From the NCBI RefSeq assembly GCF_033958435.1, contig NC_134160.1:11209001-11273000 (forward strand): a stretch of DNA of 64,000 nt, given 5' to 3'. The translations under genes were made by a program, and so were the position numbers. The notes beneath the pieces are model-generated. The model searched no databases, had not been told where the DNA came from, and worked only from the letters and a program-made list of their open reading frames with translations. This DNA is from Carettochelys insculpta. Taxonomy: Eukaryota; Chordata; Testudines; Carettochelyidae. Each line of letters opens with the position of its first letter. Position 1 is the first letter of the stretch. Positions 20,601 to 31,954 of this stretch are shown one piece after another.

Positions 20601-20809
20601 ACTCTTTGGCTCATGGAGTGCTCCTGGTCTCCTGAGGACTAATTTACAAGTGACTTTAAAGGAAGACTTGTCATGAGGATAGGGAAGCGAGCTTACAAGC
20701 CAACTGATATGGCTGGTATGACCTATTGGTACTTAAGCCTCATCCAGATAAGGCGCTGTTCTTCTACTGAGTCTGTGTCATGGATACTTAACAAGCTTTA
20801 AAGAAATCA

Positions 20810-21525
20810 ACAAAGAAATAATCATCTAAGTATGAATCAAGGGAGGTTTTGGAAAATCTTTCAAGATAGAAGTTTATCATTGGAACATGTTACTTAGGGA
20901 GTTTGTGGAATCCTGGTCATTGGTAGTTCTTCAGACCCCTGGTGTAACCTGTTCTTAGCTTCTTTATGGCTCCCGACACTATAATTGCAAAGGTAAAACA
21001 AACAAACCCCCCTGATTATTTTGGATAAATGGTGAACGTGTAAAAGCCAGATATGAACAACTTCTGTCTAAATAGCAAATGATATGTGATCTTGAAACGG
21101 CTACCTCCCCCTACTGCCTTCCAGAGAGAGAGAGAAAGTTTGGGCGTGAAAGTCAGAAAGACAGTGATACAAATACATGTAGAGTGTGAGGAAATAAAAT
21201 ATGTAAAAAGTATGTGAATGTCCTTCAGTAAATGTATATCGCATTACAAATCATTGTGTGCGCACTGTTCTTAAACTAGGGGTTACAAAAAGTATGGTTT
21301 GACATTATTTATTGAGGACCATCTCATATTCACATGCATTGCAGCTCTTGAATTATTGAGGTTTTACTGAAATTGGAAAGTACGGTTCTTGCTATTTTGG
21401 CTGTGGACCCCTGGGTTCTCCAAACATGGATCAGGGATGGTGTTAGGTCTGCTTAAACCTGTCTTTGTGAGAGGGGACAAGATGACATGTTGAGGGCTTT
21501 TCCAGCCCTACACTTCTGATTGTTT
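20810..21525 (+). repeat. old CR1/L3-like fragments
   Basis: 'tcaagatagaagtttatcattggaacatgttacttagggag' followed by 'ttgtggaatcctggtcattgg' (20860-20925) and 'gagggcttttccagccctacacttctgattg' (21490-21521) resemble a diverged LINE 3' end. They are separated by about 500 bp that includes a hAT-like fragment. Confidence 0.5.
21223..21412 (-). mobile_element. hAT-like element fragment, family G
   Basis: The reverse complement matches the left part of the elements at 45844 and 50561. Shared markers are 'attacaaatcattgtgtgcgcactgttctta' and 'ctcatattcacatgcattgcagctcttgaatta', ending at 'gctattttggctg'. The right part is missing. Confidence 0.72.
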
Positions 21526-21756
21526 AAACCTTGTTCTGCAGATAGCATTTCTGTTGACTCTAATTAGACCTGATTGGGGTAAGGATACTAATGTGATAGG
21601 CACCTTTTGTACCCCCTGAAATATTTGTGCACACAATAAGCTTATTTGAATCTATTTACAGATTACTTCAAGCCCTTTCCAAAGCAGCTGAAGGAAACTA
21701 ATTGTGTCCTGGTATCAGCTTACGGAACAGGCTTCATATCTTAACTGGAGGGTATA

Positions 21757-22073
21757 CGGTAAACTCCATCATATCCAGCATTCTGTCACCTGGAACTCTC
21801 AAATAACTGGCATTCTAACCCTAAGTAAATTTTAGTTATGTTTTCCATAAGTACAGTATAGTGAAAGTAAACACAAATACAGTGTAAGCTTACAGTGTGC
21901 AGTGCTACTGTTGTTGGTAAATAAAGCACTCTGTCTCCATTTTTGTTTGTTGATATCTAATCTTGTTTCTCTTTAGTGTTATGCATTGCTAGGAACACCT
22001 CTCTATTATCCAGAATGTTTGACTATCTGGCAAACTCTGGGTCCTGGGTTGCTGGATATGGAAGACTTTACTT
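21757..22073 (-). mobile_element. pogo-like MITE, family B
   Basis: It starts after TA (21755-21756) with 'cggtaaactccatcatatcc' and ends near 'ggatatggaagactttact'. Internal markers 'gtaaataaagcactct', 'tatgcattgctaggaacacctctctatta' and 'tctcaaataactggcattc' match the reverse of 53566-53901 and 59218-59544. It is about 317 bp, non-coding. The 64-codon frame across it is fortuitous. Confidence 0.8.
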
Positions 22074-22206
22074 TTATTTATGTGAAATAATGATGGAAAA
22101 CATCAGCAGCAAAAGTGAAGGGAATCTGATGGTAGTAAAAAAAAATTCTTTTTTGCAAACAGGAACCTAATGTGTTGCTACTTTTTGAAAACAGCTTGGC
22201 TTTCTA

Positions 22207-22674
22207 CAGGAGTGTTTCCTAATTTTATTTAGCCAAGGAACCCTTTTAAACCTGAAAGAATTTTTCAGAATCCTATTCCCAGGCTCTGTGCACCTCGGCC
22301 CCCAGACCTGCCTCTCCATCCCAAAGCTTAACCTCTCTGAGCTCCAAACTAGCATCTGGGACTGACCACGGTGCTGGCTGGGGAGCTGGTGCTGGGGGGC
22401 CATGTGCACCCAACATAAGGAAAGCTGGAATGGAGGTATTCTGCTGGTGGGGTGAGCTGAGCCATGCCCACTGGAGGGGTGTGGCCATTCAGTTACCAGG
22501 GTGAGTGAGGGGTTCTCTGTGGCTCCCTGCCCATCTGCCACTGAAATAACAGGCACTCTGCCGTCCATTAAACCAATTAAATTTAGTTCTACTGTTTCTG
22601 TGGCGACAGGGCAATGGAATTTTTTTGCAGAACCCTGGGATTCTGCGGAACACCATTTGGGAAACACTCTTCTG
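22207..22674. mobile_element. hAT-like short element
   Basis: Inverted ends 'caggagtgtttcc' and 'ggaaacactcttctg' bound about 468 bp. Subterminal sequences 'ggaacccttttaaacctg' and 'cagaaccctgggattctgcgg' are loosely paired. No matching 8-bp duplication was found. Confidence 0.6.
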
Positions 22675-22829
22675 CCAGAATGTGGAAGAGAAAGGGTTGG
22701 GTGAGCAGTTTGCTAACTTCATTCTTTTGTATTTGTATCTTGGTATGCTGATAACAAAAGCACTTAAGAACTGTTTACTTAACAGCTTCATTGACTTTCA
22801 ATGCCATGAAGTGCTGGTCTGCACTTAGA

Positions 22830-23285
22830 GACCGCTGCATCATGCAGCTGCACTGCTATAGAGGTTAGTGAAGTCCCTGGTTATGGTGATGGCTTAGCTT
22901 TTGCCACTGGAATAGGTAGGCCACCTCTTAGAGAGGTGGTAGCTATTTTGACAGGAGAGGCCCGCCTATTCCCAGTGCAGTCTACACACCGGGCTTGTGT
23001 CAGTAAAACTATATAAGTGTGTCTACACTAGGAACTAACTTCTAATTTAACTTTGAATTTAGGCACTACTTCAAAGTAGCCTGCAGAGCGTCTATACACC
23101 TTTTCCTTGACTTTGCAGTTAAGTAAGGGAGCCCAACTTTAAAGTCTTTACTCCATTCCCAGGAATGGAGTAGTGCCCTACTTTGAAGTTATTTTTGTAG
23201 TGTAAACATGGCCTGTAGCTCTTTCCCACACCCTTGAGCCATGTAGCTATACCACCATAAGTTGGTAGTGTAGACCAAGCTTTAG
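22830..23285. mobile_element. foldback MITE interrupted by a second MITE
   Basis: Outer ends near 'ctggtctgcactta' and 'tagtgtagaccaagctttag' are inverted. The internal style ('cacacccttgagccatgtagctata') matches 31955-32235 and 29447-29895. A separate foldback occupies about 23019-23212, with ends 'gtgtctacactaggaac' and 'tttgtagtgtaaacatggc' and a palindromic centre 'ccattcccaggaatgg'. Confidence 0.62.
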
Positions 23286-23479
23286 GTTCTTGAATGCCTA
23301 AGTCACTTTTGAAATAGGAGCCAGACGCTAATCCATTTATGCTTATTTTCAAATTTTACCTCTACTGTCTGAGTCTCCTCTCCCTTGTGCTGGTACAAAT
23401 CAGGTGTAACTCCGTTAAAGTCAGGGCAGATAGCAATGTGTTAGAGGAATGATAATTTAAAACAAATGACTATATCAGC

Positions 23480-23640
23480 AAAATCCCTGGTGTAGACACA
23501 ATTATATTTATATCAAAGTGCTTTTGCTGGTATAGCATATTTCGCTTTTCAAACCAGTGCAAACTAGGTACAGTAAGTGTTTTGTTGGTATAAATTGTGT
23601 TATACCGGGAAAACTTTTCCTGGTGTAAACCTATCCTCAA
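23480..23640. repeat. MITE-like foldback fragment
   Basis: 'ccctggtgtagacacaatta' and 'cctggtgtaaacctatcc' bracket a stretch with 'tggtata' motifs in both orientations, as in other 'tgtagac'-ended reptile MITEs. Boundaries are uncertain. Confidence 0.4.
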
Positions 23641-23924
23641 TAAAATTAAACCATTAAATGAGTTGGAGAAAAAATGATTCCTGAAGGCTAGAATTGTTCT
23701 TTGCTGACTGCGTAGTGTGTCAAACCATTTTTTGTCTGCACTATTAACTTGTGGGCTTTTTTTTAAAAGCTGTTCTGCTTGCATAGCTACGCAGAAACTG
23801 TGGATGTGGTGATAGAATTTTAATTGCAGTTCACCCTTTCAGTAAAGGGAATGTAAAAGTATGAATGGTCTTGCCTCTTAGATGTATGTCATTTTCTGCT
23901 GGGCTCTATAACACGATGATGATT

Positions 23925-24157
23925 AATAGTAGCAGAGAGGTAGTCATGCTAGTCTGTATCTTAAGAAAACAACAAAGCAGTCTTGTAGCACTTTAAAGAC
24001 TAACAGAATAATTTATTAGGTGATGAGCTTTTGTGGGGCAGACCCACTTCTATGGATCTGGAGATAGTGCTATGCTGGAAAGGTCATCACCTAATGACCT
24101 GTCACCTAATAAATTATTTTGTTTGAGTGGTACATGACTGCTTTTTTGTTTTGTTAG
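23925..24157. mobile_element. Penelope-like 3' terminus, foldback insertion
   Basis: Flanked by GATGATT (23918-23924 and 24158-24164). The left half is the reverse terminus ('tagcactttaaagactaacagaataatttattaggtg'). The right half is forward ('cacctaataaattattttg') ending 'gactgcttttttgttttg'. The middle is unrelated or eroded. Confidence 0.75.
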
Positions 24158-24824
24158 GATGATTGCTGGAAATCACTTAGTGGGTCAAGGGGTGTATGCA
24201 GACAAGGTTGTTCTCTTACTGTCATAGATGTTTGCACACATCATTTCCTGTAAGCAGGGGTTAGCCTAGTGTTCCACAGAAAAGTTCAGAAGTGAAAAAT
24301 ACCTTTTTAGCCACTTTGGGTTCACTTCCTGGTAAGGGAGTCTTTAACAGAGCCAAAAAAAACAAAAAGAAAAACAAAAACCAAACCCGAATGAAATAGA
24401 TGCACAGCTTCTCTTCCTTCTCCCCAGTTTAGAAAGTTTTGGCTCTCCTTAGGTAAGCGCAACACTTTTTTGGGTCTTATAAACGTCATTGTCACTGGCC
24501 TGTGAGCCAAATTAGGTTTCATTTCTGTTTCTAACACGGGCTCAATTCTAATCCGTTCAGTGACAGTGGTGGCAAGGTCTAGCCCATTGTTTGGCCTGCC
24601 AGTGTTGACAGGACTGTATCATTGTGACATTAAACAGGATACAATTTGGAACAGTGGTATCTGCTGAATTCTCTACCCTGGGTTGCCTTTTACACTGCTC
24701 ACTGTGAGAGCCACCACTCCTGGTCTGCCCACGTACAGCCTCCAAACCACTCCTAGCCAACCATGAACTGCGGCAGCAGGGCAACGATAAACTCCCTGTG
24801 CCAGACTTGCCCCCAACTATATGC

Positions 24825-25290
24825 ATTGTTCTGCTCAGCCCTTCCTGGACAGTGTAGGCTCATATAAAATCAGTCATTTGATTAGTAGAAAATTATGCTC
24901 ACAAGTCTTGTTGTCCCAAATGAAGTTTCTCAAACACTTGAATCCAAGCACACAGTGGATTAGATGGAACAATAAAACAAGTTTATTAGCTATAAGAAGA
25001 CAGATTTAAAGTGATTAGAAATAATGAGACATAAGAGTCAGAATTGGTTACAAAGAAATAAAAGGTAAAATGCAGAATATCATCAAACTTTAGCAAACTA
25101 AGTGAGTTTGAAGCAAAAGGGGTCTCTTGCCACATGTTCTTGTCATCTTACTGGCTAAATCGTTTAGCCAGAATCCCTTTCCAGTCCAGTGATGCTTCCT
25201 TTGTTTTTCAGACGTAGTCGATGCCATGAGTACAGATGAAAGGAGAAACAATTGCTGGAGTTTGCTCCCCTTTTTTATAGTAGTGCCTTG
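24825..25290 (-). repeat. possible LTR-retroelement fragment
   Basis: 'gaacaataaaacaagtttattagctataaga' followed by 'gtgattagaaataatgagac' and 'ggttacaaagaaataaaagg' resembles the reverse of LTR R/U5-type sequence seen in reptile retroelements. No terminal repeat pair or coding domain is visible. The Penelope copy begins directly after it. Confidence 0.35.
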
Positions 25291-25299
25291 TATGTTGAA

Positions 25300-25963
25300 T
25301 AGTAACAGAGAGAAAGCCATGCTACTCTATATACTATCAAAACAAAAAAGCAGTAAAGTAGCACTTTAAAGATTAACAAAATATTTATTTGGTGAGCTTT
25401 CATGGGACAGACCCACTTCTTCAGACCAAAGTCATACCAGAACAGACTCAATAAATTTAAAGCACAGAGAACCAAAAATAGTAATCAAGGTTGACAAATC
25501 AGAAAAAAAAATTATCAAGGTGAGCAAATCAGAGAGTAGAGGGGCAGAAGGGGGAGAGGGGAGTCAAGAACTAGATTGAGCCAAGTATGCAAACGAGCCC
25601 CTATAATGACCCAGAAAATTCCCATCCCAGTTCAAACCTCGTGTTAATGTGTCTAATTTGAATATAAAAGAGACTTCAGCAGCCTCTCTTTCAAGAGTGT
25701 TGTGAAAATTCCTTTTCAGTAAGATGCAGACTTTTAAGGCAATAACAGAATGGCCCACTCCATTAAAATGCTGGCTGACCGGTTTGTAGATCGAGTGGTT
25801 TTATGTCTGTTTTGTGCCCCTTACCTCTTTGTCTAAGAGAGTTTGAAGTCTGTCCAATATACAAAGCATCTGGGCATTGGTGGCACATGATGGCATATAT
25901 GATGTTAGTTGAGGAATATGAGAATGTACCTGTGATTCTGTTATGTCAGCTTATTCACAGAAT
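25300..25963 (-). mobile_element. Penelope-like element, 3' third with GIY-YIG remnant
   Basis: Reading on the minus strand from 25963 to 25300: an endonuclease-coding remnant, then the non-coding region shared with the 19767 foldback ('gattatctttttctgatttg', 'gttctctgtg', 'gaagaagtgggtctgtccca'), and the terminus 'tctctctgttact'. Several stops interrupt the coding part. It is the longest Penelope copy in the window and ties the small foldbacks to this class. Confidence 0.82.
25770..25915 (-). pseudogene. Penelope GIY-YIG endonuclease domain (decayed)
   Basis: On the minus strand the frame reads 'IIYAIMCHQCPDALYIGQTS' and then 'NSLRQR', 'GHKTDIK'. This is the Penelope-type GIY-YIG nuclease signature: a CxxC pair, the YIG triplet, the conserved arginine after 'SL' and a downstream histidine. 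The domain nicks target DNA in active elements. A stop follows shortly ('QPAF*'), and the reverse transcriptase is absent, so this copy is inactive. Confidence 0.8.
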
Positions 25964-26253
25964 CTACTATAAGAAATACACTATCAAAACCAAAGCAGTC
26001 AAGTCACACTTTAAAGACTAACAAAATAATTTATTAGGTGAGCTTTCATGGGACAGCTCCCTTTTTCAGACCATAGCCATACCAGAACAGACTCAATATT
26101 TAAGGTACAGAGAACCAAACATAGTAATCAAGGTGGACAAATCAGAGAAAAAAATGATCAAGGTGAGCAAATCAGAGAGTAGAGGGGGGAGTCAAGAATT
26201 AGATGTATGCATAAGAGCCTCTAAGAGTTTTGATAGTATATTTCTTATAGTAG
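25964..26253. mobile_element. second Penelope-like copy with 27-bp inverted ends
   Basis: The bulk is a minus-strand copy of the same 3' region as 25300-25600 ('gtgagctttcatgggacag', 'aacagactcaatattta', 'gatcaaggtgagcaaatcag'). Its two ends (25964-25990 and 26227-26253) are inverted repeats matching at 26 of 27 positions. They combine 'ctactataagaaata' with the Penelope terminus 'tatcaaaac'. It directly abuts the upstream copy, giving a tandem. Confidence 0.75.
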
Positions 26254-28100
26254 TTTCTTCTTTGAGAATCACCTTCAGCTGGGGTTCAGGTAGCCAAGTC
26301 TGGTATGTGAAATTTGTAGCTGTTTCTTTATCATCATGTACATTTCTTGCTCTTATCTTTTTCCTCCAAAGAATGGCTGCTTGCCCAGGTGATAGTCCAT
26401 TTGATTTTTTTTTTAACACATGGCCGAGAGGACTGTTTGTTTTTCCCCTTTGAGGACCTAGTTTGTGCCTGCTCTTCTAAATTTGGAATATGTCTCAGCA
26501 ATGCCATACAGCAGAATTTTAAAACTTTACATACAATGTTGCCTCACATTTGTTTTACAGTAAAGATTAGCCCATTACGAGCTTTCATATGATACTTCAC
26601 AAGGCATATTTTGTACAAAATCCATTATAGTTTTATAAAAAGGGCAAACATAGAGGTACAGACTATCAGTCATGTTACCAATATAACTAAAATATAATTA
26701 TAAAGATGCTGAAACATGTTTCAACCCTGGTTCCGACAGTGTAGTCCCATGTATATTGGCCAATGAAATGGTTAGGATGCCAGGGTAGCTGGCATGCTTA
26801 TTCTTGATTCCTGAACTCTCTCCTGGGTTCATTGAGACAGTAGGTATGCAACATCAGGCTTTCTCTTTGAAATTACCCAACGAGCAATGCTTTCCTTGGC
26901 AGCTGTGTTATACAGTAGAGAAATAAGCTGGTGGCCTCAGGCCACTGGCTTTTCTATTAACTTTCTGCACTTTGTGCTGGAGTGTCAGCAAAGAGCGAAC
27001 AACAGACTTGCTTTGGGAAAAGCTCATACTTGCAAACTCTATGATTGCTCTTTATGACCTGAGTCCAGGTTTTGCAGTATTTTTATAAGTTACTTTAGAA
27101 GTGCTATTTTGTGACATTTTGTCTGATATGTATTTAATTATTTTTGCTGAATATGAGAGACAACTAGTATGAGGAGGAAGTGGAAACTTTAGGTCATTCA
27201 TGGGTAGTACATATCTGACGTCTCAGTCCTGGTTGCCTGGTTTTTATAGCACATTCACTGAAGACTGAGTGTTACTCTGTAACATTAAAGTATCTAGCTT
27301 CCATGTGTAGAGAATATGGGGCTTATGCTGAGTATGTCTGGTGGACTTCAATAATTACAAATACAGAGAAAGCAGATCATTATTGTAAAATATGGAATTT
27401 CATCACTGTGACATATTTAATGGACATTTTAAGATATCTTCAAGAAGACCTAAGTCTAGTCATTAGTTATAGAAAGTTGCTATAAGGAGGGAGATAATAT
27501 TTGCAAACATATCACAGCTTTGTGAAGTAAAACAATGCTGTAGGACCCATTAGTCCTGCTTCTGTTAATAGTTCTGATGCTGACACATTCGACGTTACCC
27601 CCTGCCTTTGTTTCTTCGCTTGGCCTGCCTGTCTGTATATATTTTGGGCCCCATCATTCCATATATTGCACACTTTCAGTCAGAACCATGGTAGAAATTG
27701 CAAAAATATATGTATTGTTGAAATGGGGCTTTAGAATGTTAATGCAAAGTATTTAAATTGCTAAAACCCTGTGAAACTTGAAATAACTGTATTCAGTTCT
27801 CAAATGTTTATTAGCAAATCTCCAGTATGAATTCTTGGACAGGTTTCGTTTTTTGGTTTTTCTACTTGCCTTGGATTATACTTCTGTGTCATGATGCATA
27901 TTTTGATTTCATAGTTTCAGTCTGCAGTTAGGAGGCTTTCTGTATGAAACATACCCTGATGGGACCATGTTAACCATTCCATTTCATTCCTTATAGTAAA
28001 CATTCTTGCAAATTGAGACTTTGATTGCAATCTTAACATATCAACGTGAAAAGAAAAAAACCTGGAGAGAAATTGCATCTCTTCTCTGCCCCTCAGATTG
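26254..28100. other. no recognisable feature
   Basis: Anonymous A/T-rich DNA. No repeat family, RNA or spliced exon that I can support. Confidence 0.45.
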
Positions 28101-28105
28101 AAACT

Positions 28106-28880
28106 GATTTACAGATAATACTAAACTTGGGGGTCAGATAGATACATTGGAGGGTAGGGATAGGGTCCAGAGTGACCTAGACAAATTGGAGGATTGGGCC
28201 AAGAGAAATCTTATGAGGTTTAACAAGGAGAAGTGCAGAGTCCTGCACTTGGGACAGAAGAATCCCAAGCATTGTTACAGGCTGGGGGCTGACTGGCTAA
28301 GCAGCAGCGCAGCAGAAGAGGACCTGGAGATTATAGTGCATGCGAGGCTGGACATGAGTCAGCAGTGTGCCCTTGTCCAGTTCCAGGCCCCCCAGTATAG
28401 AAAGGCTGTGGACACATTGGAGTGGGTTTATCAGAGAGTAGCAAATATTATTAGGAGGCTGGAGCACATGACCTATGAGGAGAGGCTGAGGGATTTGGGC
28501 TTATTTAGTTTGCAAAAGAGAAGATGAGGGGTGATTTGATAGCAGCCTTCGATTTCCTGAAGGGGGCTCTAAAGAGGATGGGGAGAGGCTGTTCTCAGTG
28601 GTGACAGATGGCAGAATAAGGATCAATGGTCTAAAGTTACAGAGGGGGAGGTGTAGGCTGGATATTAGGGAAAACTATTTCACCAGGAGGGTGGTGAAGC
28701 ACTGGAATGCGTTGCCTAGAGCGGTGGTGGATTCTCCATCCCTAGAGGTTTTTAAGTCCCGGCTTAACAAGGCCCTGGCTGTAATGATTTAGTTGGGGAT
28801 GATCCTGCTTTAGGCAGGAGCTGGACTAGATGACCTCCTGAAGTCCCCTCCAGCCCTAGAATTCTGTGATTCTATGAGAG
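28106..28880 (+). mobile_element. CR1 LINE 3' part with RT C-terminus
   Basis: The longest CR1 fragment here. The first frame (28147-28527) reads 'LDKLEDWAKRNLMRFNKEKC', then 'HLGQKNPKHCYRLGADWL', and 'ANIIRRLEHMTYEERLRDLG'. A frameshift after 'SLQKRR' moves the rest to 28598-28792 ('[19 protein letters not shown]'). About 40 residues expected between 'SQQCALV' and 'QFQAPQYRK' are missing in frame, from family knowledge. It ends with 'attctgtgattctatga'. Confidence 0.92.
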
Positions 28881-29440
28881 AATGCCTTATAGATCTAGCA
28901 ATCCAGGTGGTTGTTCTTGCAAATAGAAATTTACTCTTCCTGCATCATTAAGTGGGCATACATGATTTTGGGAGCCTCCATACCCGGATTACTGTTACAT
29001 TTTAAAAACTGATTAAGGTGCTAAACTTCATTGCATTTCTACAAGAGAGTTCCCATAAAAGCCTGCAGCACTAGTTTCTGGGCAGTCTCTGTATGAAGGA
29101 ATGTTTGTTTTAAGATCTGTTACACATGAAATGTTGTCCTTTGGGCCCTTCCATCCTTGAGCACTGAGGCACACCTCTGTTTCAGGTAGATGATTCATGG
29201 CACTGCACCTTTAATCGGAGTTTCTGTAGCAGCAAAACCTTTGACAAGAGGGTGGAGTTCCCTGCCAGTTCACTGAAACATCTTTTGTATATTTTCTGGC
29301 TTATCTATAGGTGTTTAGTGTGTTGTGTTAATCAGAGTCCCATTTATCAAGAATATTGTTTCAGAAATTTTTCTGCATTCATGTTAAACGTGAGATGGCA
29401 AGTTTGCCATTAAAAATCTGCAGTGGCACCACTGCGGGGC
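28881..29440. other. no recognisable feature
   Basis: Anonymous sequence without supportable features. Confidence 0.45.
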
Positions 29441-29446
29441 TTTAAT

Positions 29447-29895
29447 GAAGATGCTCTATGCTAACAGTGAGCTTTTCTCATGAGCGTATTTCAACCACCT
29501 GTGTGAGATGATCGCTGTGTCGACAGAGCTTTCCCATTGATATAGTGTTGTGTACACCAAGGGTTAGGTCAGTATAACTACAGGTTGTGCCTCCCTGGTC
29601 TGGCACCCTCAGGACCTGAGTGGTCCTGAACCAAGGGTTTTGCTGGACCAGGGGAGGGCATTGGCCAGTCCTGGATGCTAGCCCCTGCTCCTGACCCTGC
29701 CGGTGACCTGAGGTCCCCCTGCTCCCTGGCTGCCAGAGCTCTCCCTGAATTACAGGTGGTGTTGCTGGACCAGAGAGTCCCAGATTTCAAAGGCTGATGC
29801 TGTACGTTGCTCAGAGGTGTGGATTTTTCACACTCCTGATCAAAGTAGTTCTACTAATGTGCAATTTATAGTGTAGACCTGGTCTGATGTTGCTA
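29447..29895. mobile_element. foldback MITE interrupted by a pogo-like MITE
   Basis: Flanks 29447-29580 and 29803-29895 belong to the 'gtgtagac / gtctacac' family seen at 22830 and 31955 ('ttgtgtacaccaaggg', 'cacactcctgatcaaag', 'tagtgtagacctggtctg'). The middle, 29581-29802, is a TA-flanked pogo-like insertion. Confidence 0.6.
29581..29802 (+). mobile_element. pogo-like MITE, family A variant
   Basis: Flanked by TA (29579-29580 and 29803-29804). Ends are 'caggttgtgcctccctggtctggcac' and 'gagtcccagatttcaaaggctgatgctg'. It is 222 bp, with a GC-rich interior differing from the 324-bp copies and closer in style to 33516-34889. Confidence 0.7.
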
Positions 29896-29908
29896 GTAAT
29901 TTCTAGCT

Positions 29909-30235
29909 CAGGGGTGAGTAACCTTTCCAAGGCAGAGGGTCAAAATTTGACCTTTTGACCTCTGTGTACAGTCCCAGTGCTAGTGATACTTTTTAAAGGC
30001 ACTAGTAGTCCTACTTACAACAGCTTCATTCATAAATAAAGATGCAGAGCTTTACTGTTTCGATGGTGGTTGGTAGCATTAGCTGGTCTTTTGTTAAGCC
30101 TCAGGCGGCCTGGCTTTGAGCAAGCTCCCAGCTGCACGGGAGATGGGAGGCGGGGCTGAGATCCCACCTTGTATGCCTATGAAAATCAGCTCATGTGCCA
30201 TTCTTGGCACGCGTGCTGAGAGTGGCTGACCTCTG
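29909..30235. mobile_element. hAT-like MITE with 8-bp duplication
   Basis: 'caggggtgagtaacc' and 'ggctgacctctg' bound 327 bp, flanked by TTCTAGCT (29901-29908) and TTCTAACT (30236-30243), matching at 7 of 8. The 8-bp duplication and CAG..CTG ends are hAT features. Confidence 0.78.
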
Positions 30236-30243
30236 TTCTAACT

Positions 30244-30825
30244 TTTCCCAGTACTTTGTATGAGCAGTTAATTACTTGGAGAAGGTGTGCGTGGCCCTTC
30301 CTATCAAACACTAGAGTCTAGTATTCCTTACACAAGTGTAAGACTGGCAAACATAATAGTAGGCTTTTGGCCAATTGTGAGAGGTTTTCCATTAATCAAA
30401 AATTTTTTTCCTCTCTTTTGTCTGATGTACTTGACCTCTTATACTTGATTGTAAATCTCTAGGGATACCTTAAAAATCTGTTGCAGTATCAAATGTCAGA
30501 GACTTCAAACTGCATTCTGAAGTCACTTAGGTCTTAGATTGCCACTCTGTATCTAACCCTAATTTTTAATGACAGTAACAAGCGTATCAAAATAACCAAG
30601 ATAATCCATTGACTCAAATATTGTTTGCGTATTCAAAACCAAATACAGCCTTTTTTCTGAATGTTGGTCTATCAAAACCATGGTGCATTCCTGATACTAT
30701 TATGCCATATCCTATGCTATATAATATATTAATATATAGTATTGCTGTATCTCAGTGCAGTCAGTCGTTTTGGAGAGAAGGGAGCTGTATGTTTTTTTTT
30801 ATACAGGCACCTATTCTGAAATGTA
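30244..30825. other. no recognisable feature
   Basis: Anonymous A/T-rich sequence. No supportable gene or repeat. Confidence 0.45.
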
Positions 30826-30826
30826 T

Positions 30827-30973
30827 CACAGAGGTAGCCGTCTTAGTCTGTATCTTCAAGAACAAGAAGAAGTCCTGCAGCACATTATAGACTAACAGAT
30901 ATTTTGGAGCATAAGCTTTTGTGGGCAAAGCCAAAAGCTTATGCTCCAAAATATCTTAGTCTATAATCTACTC
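30827..30973. mobile_element. Penelope-like 3' terminus, foldback insertion
   Basis: The left half, in reverse, is 'gcacattatagactaacag' and 'ttttggagcataagcttttgtgggcaaag'. The right half, forward, is 'aaaagcttatgctccaaaatatc'. Flanks 'ctgaaat' on both sides suggest a target duplication. It is the second Penelope subfamily (as at 17523 and 49242). Confidence 0.68.
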
Positions 30974-31186
30974 TGAAATAGTTAACAGTGGTAGCCATTA
31001 AATGCTAAATTGAATTTAAGGTCAACAGTAACACCTGTGAAGTGAGTCAGTGTGTGGTATGACCAGCATGACCTTTGTTTCAGTCCACCTGTCTGCAGAC
31101 ACCATTGCACTGGGCTAAATATATTCTGAAGTCCCCGCTGAACCTGAGTGGCTAGAAAGCTTTTTGAAAAACAAACAAACAAACCT

Positions 31187-31413
31187 AAGGCTATGTCTAC
31201 TCTTGGAAATATGACCAGCATGAAGGAGCTCTCTCCCTGCGATCTATGTATACCACCTAAAGGAAGATTGTAGCTCCCCACACTGTGAGCCTGTTTACAG
31301 TGGCACTTTATAGTCCTGTAACTTGCTGCATTTGGGTAGAAGGGGTGTTTTTTTCACACTCCTGAGCCAGAAAGTTGCAGCGTAGTAAAGTGGCAGTATA
31401 GACATGGCCTTAG
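31187..31413. mobile_element. foldback MITE, 'aaggctatgtctac' ends
   Basis: Ends 'taaggctatgtctac' and 'gacatggcctta' are inverted. The interior ('acagtggcactttatag', 'gtaacttgctgc', 'cacactcctgagccagaaagt', 'gtagtaaagtggcagtata') matches 51812-52065. Confidence 0.7.
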
Positions 31414-31895
31414 TGTAGTTTTTTGGAGGACTAGTAAAAATCCAGACTCTGAGAGAATGGGCGTGCTATGCATGTGGATTGCCCATGGCAATGTGGAGTT
31501 GTGAAACACAAATCTGTGGTTTGGATGTTTGCATGAGACAATACAAGGAGGTTCAGTCCTGAGTGCTTCATGGTGATTCATTGTAAACGTGGCTAATCAT
31601 TAGAATTATTGTGTGTTAATGGCTGTGTGTCTCCCCAAGAGCTTTGATGGAGTGGCACTTCGTAAATATCACTGACCTTGTGCTTACAAAATTCGAATGG
31701 GTGGGTTGGATGACAGCCCTCTGACTTCTGCACATCTCCCACAAGCAGCCCAGTTTTTGGCTGACTCTGCTCAAGAGTGCCTGTAGTGGTAAGGGCTGGG
31801 GTTTGTCTGCATGGGGCTAATCAGAATTCTGTCTCTGTGGTGATATCCAGTGCTTGTAGTTTCTCATTTTTAATGAGCAGTCATTTCCACCAGTC

Positions 31896-31943
31896 TTTAA
31901 AAAGAAAGTAAAGCTGGTGTCTGAGTCACTTCTTAATTTGCTG
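31896..31943 (+). repeat. 48-bp dispersed segment shared with 36289
   Basis: 'tttaaaaagaaagtaaagct' and the following 'ggtgtctgagtcac..' recur at 36289-36336 with a few differences. The containing family is not recognised. Confidence 0.55.
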
Positions 31944-31954
31944 CTGTTTTAGAG

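Noticed and set aside
21541..21580. Possible short exon between 'ttctgcag' and 'ggggtaagg'
   Set aside because: The polypyrimidine tract is weak and the sequence lies among old repeat fragments. Far weaker than the 56226 candidate.
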